Position numbers and translations under genes: made by a program. A model generated the notes under the pieces. It saw nothing but the letters and a program-made list of their open reading frames with translations, did not search any database and was not told the origin of the DNA. DNA of 64,000 nucleotides from Cydia pomonella (Eukaryota > Arthropoda > Insecta > Lepidoptera > Tortricidae): the NCBI RefSeq assembly GCF_033807575.1, contig NC_084708.1:1054001-1118000 (forward strand), read 5' to 3'. The first letter of the stretch is position 1. Each line of letters starts with the position of its first letter. Of the stretch, positions 32,003-42,702 are shown in pieces.

Positions 32003-33663
32003 CCGTAAAACTACACAACTATAGTGCGGGGCCCCAACTGTGGTCCAGCTAATATGTCAAACAAAACCAACTCGATGGCAACTTAGTTGTGACATCTAGT
32101 TTATTATTTGAATATTTTTTCGTTTATTAATGTTCGTACTGCCGAGTGAAGCATTTGACCCATAGGTGGCGCACTTTTTCAACTTAGTCTGTCGCCTCAA
32201 AGAAATACCGGTCGGAACGTGTTTGAAAGAACTCCGTAAACTTTTATTCAAAAATACTAGTTAAAGTGAAGTCTGCTACTCAGCGTTGGCTTTATATGGA
32301 AGGTAATGATTCTTGCATTAGATTAAAGTTTCATTTGCTGTAGAAATGTACTGATTTAAGAAAATATTTTTTTTTTATTGTTCTCTTACCCTCGGGTCTC
32401 AACTATAGTCCTAATTTTTTCTTGGACCATAATTTAAACCGAACTTATTTTTGCTGTAGAAAATGATGTCACGGGACAAATTAATGAGAAGAAAAGTTGG
32501 GAGGCGGGCATACAAGTGTTATAGTGAAAGGCAAATGGAACATTGCCTTACGGACATCACAAATAAAACCCTAACTCAACGCGAACTACCAAAAAATATA
32601 AAATCCTTAGAAGCTCGATAATTTTGAAATTAAAAGGTCTTCGAATGAACAAAGTTAGAGAACCGGGCCGTCTGCGTATTTTGTCAGATGCCGAAGAAGC
32701 TGCATTTGTCAAACATGCAATTGAAATCAAATATCAAACGAAAAGTTACAAAAAAAACGGTTGATTCCTCCTCAGAAAGCGATGACGACATCGAAATTCC
32801 GTATGCTTCAGACTCGTCCTTGGATCTCTCGAACGAGTTCGCAGATGAACCTGCAGCTGGTATTCCAGATACAGCTGATACGCTACATTCTACGCAGTTT
32901 ATTCCCAAGCCGGGCGAGTATGTTATAGTGGAATACGAAGGTGAACAGTGGCCGGGACAAGTCAAAACAATCGATAGTGATATAAAGGCGTATGTAAATT
33001 GTTTGACACGTTGTGGACTGTCTTGGAAATAGCCTGAGAAACAGGACTGTATATACTATCCAATGGACAAGATTATCTCCGCAATTAAGGCCCCGACAAA
33101 ACTAGGCACTAAGCGGGCATTGTTCCGTGAACCGGAACTTGACAAAAAAAAAAAAAACTAATGGTTGATTTTTAATATAATAGTTGAGAGTTAATTATAA
33201 AGAACGTTGCTTATTTTTATTTGTTATATTAGTTTTGTTAAGCAATTTAAGAGAATTTGCTAAGAATTAAAGAAATAAGACTATGATTGTGACTATTGTG
33301 ATACATAATTTGATTAATTAAAACCTGATCTCACTTTAATTGTGTTTTTTGATGTATCTAAACCACGATGTTAAAATAAATCTCTCAAATATAGTCCTAA
33401 TGTACCATAATACGCGTTTTCAGTACGAATAATAATCTGGCCTATAGTTGGCCACATAACATACAACAATGGTCCAATTTTAATTAAATATAAAAGTAAT
33501 CATAATAATCATATTTTTTATTTTCACTCATATATATTTATTTAACACGTCTTACTTTATCTAAAAACATAAACGGGTTTTTTATATGTCATTTTATGAA
33601 CGAGAGGGACAATCTCAAACTTGAAATCCGACTAATCCGGACTATAGTTGTGTAGTTTTACGG
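32003..33663 (+). mobile_element. pogo-like DNA transposon, internally deleted (1661 bp)
   Basis: Perfect 23-bp terminal inverted repeats, CCGTAAAACTACACAACTAT and so on at 32003-32025 and its exact complement at 33641-33663, flanked by TA on both sides. Inside are remnants of a transposase: an N-terminal helix-turn-helix region, an acidic Ser-rich region and a C-terminal WPG-type segment, while the catalytic DDE part is missing. Extra CTATAGT words near both ends may be transposase binding sites. Non-autonomous but with intact ends. Confidence 0.88.
32463..33155 (+). pseudogene. Remnant pogo-like transposase (broken)
   Basis: Frame 1 from ATG 32463 reads MMSRDKLMRRKVGRRAYKCY and SERQMEHCLTDITNKTL, a psq-type DNA-binding start, and stops at 32621. 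The homology continues in a second frame (LKLKGLR, REPGRLRILSDAEEAAFVKH), indicating a frameshift. The catalytic domain is then absent. From 32688 a third frame gives SSSESDDDIEIPYASDSSLD, YVIVEYEGEQWPGQVKTIDS and TRCGLSWK, where a TAG interrupts the expected WPEK-type motif before PEKQDCIYYPMDKIISAIKA. Frameshift, deletion and nonsense change make it inactive. Confidence 0.75.
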
Positions 33664-34011
33664 TAACGTTATTAAATAGGTTCTAATAGACAACATTGAC
33701 ACAGAATAACAAGAATATTACAACCCAATAACAAATAGAGATACAAATCGGTAAACAATCGCTCTTTATGTTATGATAACTTTCTTATTTAAGTTACTTT
33801 TTAACCAATAACTTTAATGTGGTTCCAAGAACTGATTTCATCAGAAACTGATAATCGAGGCAAACGGGCCAACTCGAACAACATGATGTGATACGATCTA
33901 ATATAGATCTGACACGATTCCAATATGAGATGATGATTCCAGTCTCCTTTAGAGGACCTGCTGAAATGCGCATTTTGTCATTTTTGAGACTGATAGATCA
34001 GTAAAATATTA

Positions 34012-34254
34012 ATAATAATAAATATTATAGGGACATTCTTACGCAAATTGACTAAGTCCCACGGCAAGCTGAAGATGGCTTGTGTTGTATATGTATCGAT
34101 ATATATAATATACAAATACTTAAATACATAGAAAACATCCATGAATCAGGAACATCTGTGCTCATCACACAAATAAATTCCCTTACCGGGATTCGAACCT
34201 AGGGCCATCGGCTTCTTAGGCAGGGTCACTAGTCACTAGGCCAGACCGGTTGTC
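34012..34254 (-). mobile_element. SINE-A copy
   Basis: AAATATTATAGGGACATTC, ACATAGAAAACATCCATG, TACCGGGATTCGAACCTAGG and CTAGGCCAGACCGGTTGTC in family order. Confidence 0.8.
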
Positions 34255-34282
34255 GACGCTTCGTTGACTCGACTTTTAACAC

Positions 34283-34455
34283 TGGCAGATCAGAACCCCT
34301 AGTGTAAATTTTATCGACATCATAACGTGACGAACGCGTTTGCGTTAAGTCTCATCTTGTATAGGATTTTGAGTTTCCAAAACGTCCCGCTTGGCGCGCT
34401 CTTTCTAAATCCAATACAAAATGAGACTAAACGCAAACGCGTAGGTACGTCACGT
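34283..34455. repeat. MITE M5 copy, one end missing
   Basis: It has AACCCCTAGTGTAAATTTTA, ACGAACGCGTTTGCGTTAAG and AAACGCAAACGCGTAGGTAC. It is inverted relative to the full copy at 58480-58672 and lacks the second CCCCTAGTG end. Confidence 0.75.
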
Positions 34456-34548
34456 ACCGTACTGTATTGGAATGAGATCTAATAACTAAAACTCCACTCC
34501 AAAAACGTCAGTTTTGACACTGACAGATCGGTATCGTATCAGTTATGG

Positions 34549-34810
34549 AAGGTTGACTTAAGGAACGCAATCTCCAAAGGTAGAACTTATGCAAAAGTGT
34601 CCAGTGGTCAACTATTAATAATAGTTACAAATCTCTCCAGAGTAGCGATAGAGTAGCTAAGAACCTAGGCGCTATTGACGGAGTGAAGTGCGCTGTCTAT
34701 GATTTGATTTTTTTGTTCAAGTATTCTACGTATTGTAGCGCCACCTATTTAAGGTTTTTTGATGACACTTTTTGGTACATGGAGATTCCATTCCTTATCT
34801 CCACCTTCCG
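34549..34810 (+). repeat. MITE M1 copy
   Basis: TATGGAAGGTTGACTTAAGG at one end, CTTATCTCCACCTTCCGTAG at the other, with CTAAGAACCTAGGCG and GTAGCGCCACCTATTTAAG inside. Confidence 0.8.
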
Positions 34811-34853
34811 TAGTATCAGTATCATACAGATTCCTGAATAATGAGATGAGATT

Positions 34854-35331
34854 ATACAGGTGATTCAGGAGACGTGAGCAGGATCAAGCCTGTCTATTCA
34901 GTAAGCTATAAGCAACTGTTTTCTACTAGTATTTGTGAGATTCACGTTAATTTAATTTTTACTGTTTAAAAAATAAGTTTTTAATTTATTTACGATAATT
35001 ATGGTCACCCTCTTTGTTTTATCCATAACAAGTGACAAATTTAAAGTCATCGGAATCTGGTTACTTTTGAAAAATTGTATCTCACTCAGTTGTGACATTT
35101 TGTTTTCTTCATAATCAAAGTGCTGTCATGACGGTTAAAGAGGTTTTATCTTTGTTAATTAAGTGTTGTAGGGTGTCCATGATTGTAGATAATAAAATTT
35201 GTCCTTATCAAAAAGTTAAGTAACAGATAAACAGCGTGGTTGTTTTGCTTAAATATGATGGTGAACGATTCAGTAACATTTACTTATTGTGTAGGCTTAG
35301 TCCTGCTCACGTCTCATGAATCACCCTGTAT
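34854..35331. repeat. MITE with GACGTGAGCAGGA ends
   Basis: ACAGGTGATTCAGGAGACGT, GAGCAGGAT and the partner GTCCTGCTCACGTCTCATGA, ATCACCCTGT form about 29-bp terminal repeats with few mismatches; TA lies outside both ends. The interior is AT-rich and non-coding. Confidence 0.75.
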
Positions 35332-35565
35332 AACTAAAACACGAATTGGCCTGAATGTTGGTTTTCTAGATAAAGTAAACAATGATCTCAGATTTAAACA
35401 TTGTATAGCACTGTACAAAAGCATTTTCATTGTAGTTCGAGACTCATAAATTCTTATCCAAAGTGTGTTGTGATGACGTACAGCCTAACAACAGTATTAG
35501 GCATTGTCTTTTATCGATTGTTTTGTTTGATCAACCTGCTGTAAACATGAAGACAATAACTATAC

Positions 35566-35898
35566 AAAAAGAGAGGTATGGGCATTGTGAAATTCATCTC
35601 GCTTTGTGTCGTAGGGCACAGCACAGCGGATGTCATTCCAGATCTAGAGCAGAGCCCAAGCCCAGGGGAAATACCTCCACCTTACAGAAAACCGCAGCCA
35701 AATAACACTAGACCCTACTCATAGTGTTGTGTTCCTGCCGGTGAGTAAGGTTGCCAGAGCTCAACGAGGGGGGAGGGGGTTAGGGTCGGCAACGCGCATG
35801 TAACTCCTCTGGAGTTGCAGGCGTATATAGGCTACGGATACTACTTACCATCAGGCGGGCCGTATGCTTGTTTGGCACCGACGTAGTATTAAAAAAAA
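35566..35898 (+). mobile_element. SINE-B copy
   Basis: AAAGAGAGGTATGGGCATTG, CATTCCAGATCTAGAGCAG, GGCAACGCGCATGTAACTCC and ACCGACGTAGTATT plus A tail. It lacks the GGACCCGGGTACG start. Confidence 0.75.
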
Positions 35899-36546
35899 AT
35901 ACTCACTCAATACATATTTGTATGTATGGGATGCTAAGCAATCTAGTGCATCAATTTTCCATAAGAAAGCACCTACTGTATGTTATTTTTAAATTCCATC
36001 ATAATTTAAATTGTATTTGTTTATTTAATGTATGTTAGTTATAACGAACTTTGAAAAGTTGTGTCCCGCCGAGTTTCTTGCTGGTCCCATATTGAGATGA
36101 GAGGAGGGTTCCTACAATTTAGGAGGGATTTAAGTCTTCTCGCGTCAGAGGTGTAGGGTTAGAGCCGGTGTAGCTTTATTTGACGTTCATAAGCGCATTG
36201 GAATATGCCTACTTGGAAAATAAACTATCTTTATATAAGCTGGTTCTGGCATTCAGCCTGATTCGAACTATATCTAAGATACAAAAGTCAAATATTAGGC
36301 CTAGATACGATATGGACCAGATATATCAGTGTCAAAAGTCACGTTCCTTAAAAAATAAACGTATAATATCTAATTTATCATGATATTAGTTTAGAGCTCA
36401 TCTTTTAGTGTGGAAAATGGCAAATGTTATAGGAACTGGTATATATGTCTATTGTGTCTATTCGATTAGAACGAGCATAATGTGTTTATGATAAATATAA
36501 TTACTAAAGATAGCATGTTTCTTCTGCAAGATACCCTACCAAAGAG
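35899..36546. other. Gap without supported gene
   Basis: AT-rich; short open frames only. Confidence 0.4.
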
Positions 36547-36961
36547 AATTTGAAATAGACGTGGATTGTCAAAGAAAACTTTGGAGCCACGTAAATTTAC
36601 TACCATGTTTCGACACATGACTAAAACTTTTAGAACGCCATAAGACTTTGATCCTTCTTAGGGTCACCGCCACTTTTTCTTTCTCTGATTTGTGTTAAAT
36701 TAAGTAAATATCAAAAAGTGGCGCCATCTTACCGGACATAACCCAAAGATTATGGCACCATCGCTCGAAACGATGCCGCCATATCTTTGGCCTCTGATCT
36801 ATTAGATGGGGCCATTTTTTGATATTTAACACGTATCGGTGACAGGATAAGGATCACAGGTAAATGGCGTTCTAAAAGTTTAAATCATGTGTCGAAAGAT
36901 GGCAGTAAATTTACTGTGGCTACTAAGTTTTCTTTGACAATCGTCCTCTATTTAAAAATTT
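36547..36961. repeat. Foldback MITE with about 110-bp arms
   Basis: GATTGTCAAAGAAAACTTTG and GTTTTCTTTGACAATCGTCC, GACACATGACTAAAACTTTT and AAAAGTTTAAATCATGTGTC, and AGAACGCCAT and ATGGCGTTCT pair in nested order. Confidence 0.8.
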
Positions 36962-37316
36962 CTTTAACCCTACGAGGAACAATAATATATATTAAGCTGG
37001 ATTTTTGAATTTCGAGCACCGCTAACATTGTACCTGTCTTTCAGACAATGCACATGACATGTGTTTAACCGTCGTATTAACGTAAGTAGGTATGTCAAAC
37101 AACAACGGTAAAACGTGGTCTACATAAAACAAGGTATCGGACGGTAACAGTGCTTACAGTTATATGGCACTACGTGATCGGTTAGGTAATGGTATTTGCA
37201 ATAATATTATCCGGTATTTATAGTAAACATTTTTTTGTGCAGTCTTTTTAAATGTTAAGAAACTAAATAGGTGTGTATTAGTAGAACATTTATCGTAAAT
37301 GTGAAACGTCACTAAC

Positions 37317-37587
37317 GGCCCGATTCGAAGAATGATTAAGACGCGTTTAAGATCTTGGAAAGATCTTTAAAAGATCGATAACTAAAACACATGTCAAAAT
37401 TGACGTTTATTTCGATTCCGCTGTGATCCCAATAAGATCTATCTACGATATTTCTAACGTCAAAGTGACATTGGTTGCACGAATCGAGCTGCTTCTGTTA
37501 ATTATAAGACAATACAAACGATATCGAAATGAGAACTTATCTAAACCAGAACTTAGCGTTATCGTATCTCATTCATCGAATCGGGCC
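37317..37587. repeat. MITE M2, complete (271 bp)
   Basis: The ends GGCCCGATTCGAAGAATGA and TCATTCATCGAATCGGGCC are inverted repeats. The interior includes AAGATCTTGGAAAGATCTTT, TTTATTTCGATTCCGCTGTG and TAACGTCAAAGTGACATTGG. It serves as the empty-site reference for the interrupted copy at 42703. Confidence 0.85.
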
Positions 37588-38019
37588 GATATTTGTTTCT
37601 GTTTCAGAATTAGAATTAGAAAATTAACTATATTTGCTTAAACTTAAGTTCTAATTTCAAAGCAGAGTTGAACAAAAATAAACCGTTATAGAGATCGTTA
37701 CGCACTTGCTCAACTTCGACAGGTGATACTTATTCATACAATTTTTTGACTATTCATGAACCTTACTACAAACACATAAGGCTCATCATGGTTCAGAGTG
37801 TTGTTACCTTAAGACGCGACCTTCACAAGAGATTTGGTGAATAGTTATTACTTAATTCAATTTGGTAGCGTTGGCTACATGATATATAATAATGAAATTA
37901 AATGAGCTATGTCGACGGTGTCAGAATGGTTCATTAAGTAAATATTAAGTTAAATGGGGGTTGCTTAAATAAAATATACCTAACTACTCAAATGATTACC
38001 AAGGAAAAATCGATTAAAA
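37588..38019. other. Gap without supported gene
   Basis: AT-rich, no recognised element. Confidence 0.4.
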
Positions 38020-38190
38020 AGGTTTAAAACCTTATTTCGTCATTTATGGGAATTCGTGGATGAGTACCGATTTTGTCGGACGATGCGTAGCAGAGTCCGA
38101 CAAAGAGGACGAATCCACGAATTGCTTCTCCTGCAGAGGCATAGGTAGGTATAGTGTTTTTCTCAAAACCTGCGAGGAAATAAGGTAAAC
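38020..38190. repeat. Foldback MITE
   Basis: AAACCTTATTTCG pairs with GAAATAAGGTAAAC, GAATTCGTGGAT with ATCCACGAATTGC and TTTGTCGGAC with GTCCGACAAAG in nested order. Confidence 0.65.
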
Positions 38191-38377
38191 TAATCATTAT
38201 TTAAGCATCAACCAGCACTAAAATCGAACCTTCACATCATAAACGTCAAAACCCATTTCCCTCTTTAGTTTAAAAAAAAAAGTTAAAGGTGCAACTGTCT
38301 GCAACTCATACTGCCTATACAACCTATTCAGTAGCATTCAATATTCGTTCATTCTATTTAAGAGGAATTCCTAGTTG

Positions 38378-38728
38378 CGATTTTTCCATACAAACGCTCT
38401 CGACTGATTCCTCCCTGGATTTTTAACCTAGAGCAGTGATTTTTTCAAATAAGATCAATATCATCAATATCTGTGCCGCTATGTTTTGCTTTTTTGGGTT
38501 ATTTTATTTTGAAGAAAGATACAGTGCCTCGAAAATCGCAAAAACGGCTCAATTGAATTGGCTGTAAAAAAAGGCACAGTATACAAATATGACAAAAAAT
38601 ATCCAAAAAATCAAAACATAGCGGCATAGATTATTTCTTCCTCTTGCAGTTTCCAAAATTTCATAAAGTTTGATTGCGTTTTGGAGGAGGAAACAGTCGA
38701 GAGCGAAACCTCGATTTTTGAGTTTTTT
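38378..38728. repeat. Foldback MITE
   Basis: GCGATTTTTCCATACAAACG, CTCTCGACTGATTCCTCC at the left pairs loosely with GGAGGAGGAAACAGTCGAGA, GCGAAACCTCGATTTTT at the right; CCGCTATGTTTTG pairs with CAAAACATAGCGG nearer the centre. Confidence 0.65.
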
Positions 38729-39162
38729 GCATGTGAATTTCAGTTCGGGCTGCAGTTGTCCTTATCGCACGAATTGGAGGCGGAGACAGTTTCTAAATAT
38801 ACGTACACAGAAGAAATAGTGATGGGCATAACATCCTTATTAGGGATTGCAGAACCGGTACTGTTTTAAAGAACCAGGATTTCGCGGTACTTTCGTAACC
38901 GGTCTAATTATTTCATTATTTTAAATAAAACGACAGCATTTTGCGATTTGACCACTTTTCGTATTATAATTTAATAATCACATGTTCTTTTACTACGTAT
39001 AATCAATCAATAAACAAGGTAATTTTTTTAAGAAATATACTTAGTATTTTACATTGCTCACTTGTCCGTCACAAGTAAAAGATAACTACTTTGATGTTTG
39101 CCACTAGATTGCAAATTTAATGCAATTACATTGACGAGGGGATTTATACATATACTTATAAG

Positions 39163-39366
39163 CAGGGATCGGAAACCGGTATTTTTTGTATGGGAACGAA
39201 AACGGTATTTTTTCGTTCTTTGTTAATTATTTCATTCCTAATCGGGCAATCTAATAATACGAAGTCGTTATCTAAAAACACAACTGAGTCCTACATTTTA
39301 TGTATAAAATAAACCGAAATATATGGTTATTTCGATGTTTTTGCAAAAAACCGGTTCCGATCCCTG
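39163..39366. repeat. hAT-like MITE, 204 bp, exact 8-bp TSD
   Basis: The ends CAGGGATCGGAAACCGGT and ACCGGTTCCGATCCCTG are terminal inverted repeats with a one-base difference. Both sides carry CTTATAAG (39155-39162 and 39367-39374), an exact 8-bp duplication. The CAGGG start and 8-bp TSD are classic hAT features. No coding sequence. Confidence 0.88.
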
Positions 39367-39989
39367 CTTATAAGTATCGCAGTCGTATTGTATAATCCGC
39401 CGTATTACATTACGGCTAGCCGATATCAAAATAAGGGCCATTTTGAAATGCGGCGGTTCAACGATTAAGGTATGTTGGGTAAATACCGGATGCGGGTGAA
39501 GAACGTAGGACATTCATTTCTCCCTAATTTGGCTTTATTTTTTAATGGTGGCAACATTGTGTAAGACACCATTTCATTGCGCCTCGACTGCCAGTGTCCC
39601 CGCGTTGCTCAGGGAGTTTGTGCTATGCGCAATCACAGAGAGCAAGGTAAATTTCGCGAATTTGAATTCGCCCTGTAATTTATTTTGCGTATTGTGATGA
39701 AACTGTGTTTGTTTTTGTAATTGTGTTAACAGGCCTAGCACTGCTGTAGACCGATATCCGATCGTGACCCATCCAGGTAAAGATCGGAAAGAAACAATCC
39801 CATCTTTACCTATTTAAAACAGCAGTGATTGTCAAACTTTAAATTTTCTTCAATTTACCTACTGACCTACTTAATTATCACATTTATTGTTTTCTTGATC
39901 ACACTTTCGTACCATTATTTTTATCCAGTACCATCCAGTTGTATGTGTACCTATGTACACTTACTTACTGACAATGTAATTTTTTTAAT

Positions 39990-40135
39990 TTCCGCAACCC
40001 AAAGGTTGCCTGGAAGAGATCGCTTTTTAGCGATAAGACCGCATGTTGTTTACCTGTACTTATGTTTCTGTTTTCTTTTGTATTGTTTTCTTTTATTGAG
40101 GTGTGTAATAAAGAGTATTTATATTGTATAGGGAT
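39990..40135 (+). mobile_element. LINE 3' tail
   Basis: CCCAAAGGTTGCCTGGAAGA, GATCGCTTTTTAGCGATAAG and ACCGCATGTTGTTTACC, ending near TGTGTAATAAAGAGTATTTA. The inverted counterpart is at 41240-41405. Confidence 0.65.
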
Positions 40136-41002
40136 GATGATACATGTTGAATTTTATAACAAAATCGAGTAAAATAGATAGCAATGAGCAATTTTTCGCA
40201 ATAAAGTACCTACACATACGGATGCATATGTAGATGTGCACGCATACATACATTGCTAGTTTCGGATGCAAAAATCGGCTTCGAAATTAGTTTCCTTAAA
40301 ATGCTTCAAGAGGGCTCTCTTTTCCTATATATTTACTTTACTCTTTACATACGATCCTTACATTTTATCAAAAAAAAAAATATATCAACTATATATTATA
40401 TACATAATTGCAAAATTAAACCAATAAAATCGCAATTTTACTTATTTTCCATACTTCAAGATGGGCTCGCAGTGACCTTGACCTTTTTAAAGAACTACTT
40501 AGTCTTTTTGATTTTTAAGTTTGATTCTTATTTTTTTGGCGACCTTCATTAAAAATTATTGGGCACGATTATTTTTAATTTTGATTTTTGTCCCTCCTAC
40601 TTAAGTACTTAATATATTCCAGTACATTCCTTTCAATAAACAATACATTTACACTTTCACTAAACCTGTACAATTCACGAGATCTTAAATTGTCAAAACT
40701 TCGAAACCTATCAATTATTTTAGTGGTTTTTCTTATTTTTTTACTTCGTGTAAACCTTACAATAAGAGGTTTCTTAGCACATTGTTTACTTATCAAATTA
40801 CCTTATGAGTTATGACGTATCAAAGTTTGAGAGCCACAATTTTACCAATTTTTGTATCAGGGTTAAGATCGGATACAAAAATTGGTGGCTGTAATGTAAT
40901 TTATATACAATGCACCTATTTCTTTGTGATACTTTATTCTCTTTCCATTAGAAGCAACTTTTTTTCACCATTCGATGTTCTCCCTTGATGGCAAAACACT
41001 CG
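40136..41002. other. Gap without supported gene
   Basis: AT-rich. An inverted pair (ACCAATTTTTGTATCAGGG, GATACAAAAATTGG) around 40846-40885 suggests a small hairpin. No exon supported. Confidence 0.4.
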
Positions 41003-41022
41003 TAACCTAACCTAACCTAACC
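41003..41022 (-). repeat. Short interstitial telomere-type repeat
   Basis: Four units of TAACC on the plus strand, i.e. (TTAGG)-type on the minus strand, the ancestral insect telomere motif. Too short to be a telomere; an interstitial motif or a fragment of a telomere-associated element. Confidence 0.7.
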
Positions 41023-41239
41023 GTTCTATATTATTACCAAAACAAATGGAATGGATGGGAAGATTACCAAAATTCAGGCCGAATCTACGGTTATTATTTA
41101 ACGATTCGCTCCGTACTTCAAGAATCTGTCACGTGCTGAGATCTCGAAGAAACATTTTTTCACGAATTCTCTCAATTGGTCCCAAAATTGTCCGGCATTA
41201 CCCAGATTGTCATTGTCATCAAGTTTAGCCCCATCGTAC

Positions 41240-41405
41240 TACAAGTAAGTAAGTAAGTAAGTAAATATTCTTTATTGCACCAACAATTATACATTTTACA
41301 TACATGTAAAACTACAAATGATTTTTAAAGGAAAATAGAACCAGGTAACAACAGGCGGTCTTATCGCTAAAAAGCGATCTCTTCCAGACAACCTTTAGGT
41401 AGCAG
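41240..41405 (-). mobile_element. LINE 3' tail, inverted
   Basis: Repeated AAGT units, then AAATATTCTTTATTGCACC, GGTAACAACAGGCGGTCTTA and TCGCTAAAAAGCGATCTCTT, CCAGACAACC, the reverse complement of the 39990 tail. Confidence 0.7.
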
Positions 41406-41588
41406 GAAATTTCGAACTCATACAAAAGTCAACAGGTAGTGCAAGGAGCTAAATATGGAGACTATTAAATACAAACACACATACTACTTATACAAGTTAA
41501 ATAGATTGTAGTTTAAACATATATTTATACCTACTTACAAAATTTCACAACACACCATGATCACTCCCAACTTACTGATACGGATAGG

Positions 41589-41727
41589 TACAGTCTAGTG
41601 TAAAAATATGGGTGTACACATCTTACTCAAAAATATGTCCCGTTGCATCTTATTCCAGTGTAATAAGAGCGTAGTACCATATTTATGAGACGATTCTTTC
41701 GATACATATTTTTGCACTTGACTGTAC
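41589..41727. repeat. MITE M3 copy, inverted
   Basis: TACAGTCTAGTGTAAAAATA to TATTTTTGCACTTGACTGTA with AATATGTCCCGTTGCATC inside; reverse complement of the 17803 copy. Confidence 0.8.
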
Positions 41728-41844
41728 GACGACGACCGAAGCAGGGACATCATTCTTTTTTGCAGTTTTTACCTATATAGTAATTAATAGATACAGTATA
41801 ATATAAAAATTAAAAACAATATTACGTGATAACAACAAAAATAA

Positions 41845-42010
41845 CTTGCGTCGGTCGGGCAGCGCAGGATATATTCCGTCCGGCTCGCGGGCGATGTCGA
41901 CGGAACGGGGCGCGCAATGAGCGAGCGTTCGAGTCTCGCGTCTGTGTGCGCGCACTCACACTTAGATAGCTCCCGCTCCCGCCCACCGCAGCGCGACAGA
42001 AACATAGCTT
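41845..42010 (-). promoter_or_regulatory. CpG-rich island, candidate promoter or 5' UTR exon
   Basis: A sharp GC- and CpG-rich patch (CGTCGGTCGGGCAGCGCAGG, GGGCGATGTCGACGGAACGG, CTCCCGCTCCCGCCCACCGC) in otherwise AT-rich DNA. On the minus strand a CTAAGT|GTGAGTGCG donor-like site lies near 41960. It sits between the exons at 62648 and 31454, so an internal promoter is plausible. It matches none of the repeat families. No TATA box seen. Confidence 0.4.
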
Positions 42011-42702
42011 CAAAAATTCGAGATTTGAAAAGTTGCTCAGCTAGGAATTGCTCTTAATTATGCAATATACGCTGTATATGCACGCCTGAAAATAATATAA
42101 AAGTTATGTATTTTTGATTTTATCAAGTAGTACACGATCATATACGTAGGTCTTGTAAGAACGAGACATGTAGCTTGGTTTATCTTCCTATCTCACTCTA
42201 TCCTTAAAATGACTGCTGACCCGTGTAGAAGCGGCTGTAATAATAACAGGCTGTTTGTATTGATTCTTAGTACCCACTATGAACTTATTTTTAAAAGGTA
42301 AAAACAATACAGTAATAACTTATCGTCGTAAATAATAATTATTTTTTTAATTTGAGTGTTACCATAAAGAAAAACTTCGCGTTCTATTTTTGCTACAATT
42401 AGGTAAGCATTTCCGAGCATTATGGAGAAAATAGTATTAACTATAGTCGGGTGGTATTACGATATCTATTCTGACTGTACTGCAGTTACTAGTAGACATA
42501 TTACGAATTCATCGTATGTATCGCCGCGTGCCAGTTTCGGGTCGTTTCGTAGAATCCAGATGCCATGAAGGGCGATAGGTATAACCTCGTTCTAATAGAG
42601 GCTAATGATAAATCGTTTTAAGATTAGTTTATATACCTAGAGAGACCTACATATTTATCCCAATATATAAAGTAGATACAGACAGACAACGCAAAGACTA
42701 AC
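42011..42702. other. Gap without supported gene
   Basis: AT-rich, no element recognised. Confidence 0.4.

Noticed and set aside
41773..42013. Overlapping minus-strand frames rich in Arg and Ser
   Set aside because: All three frames are open because the CpG-rich island lacks AT-type stops; none has splice support. Kept only as a candidate promoter.
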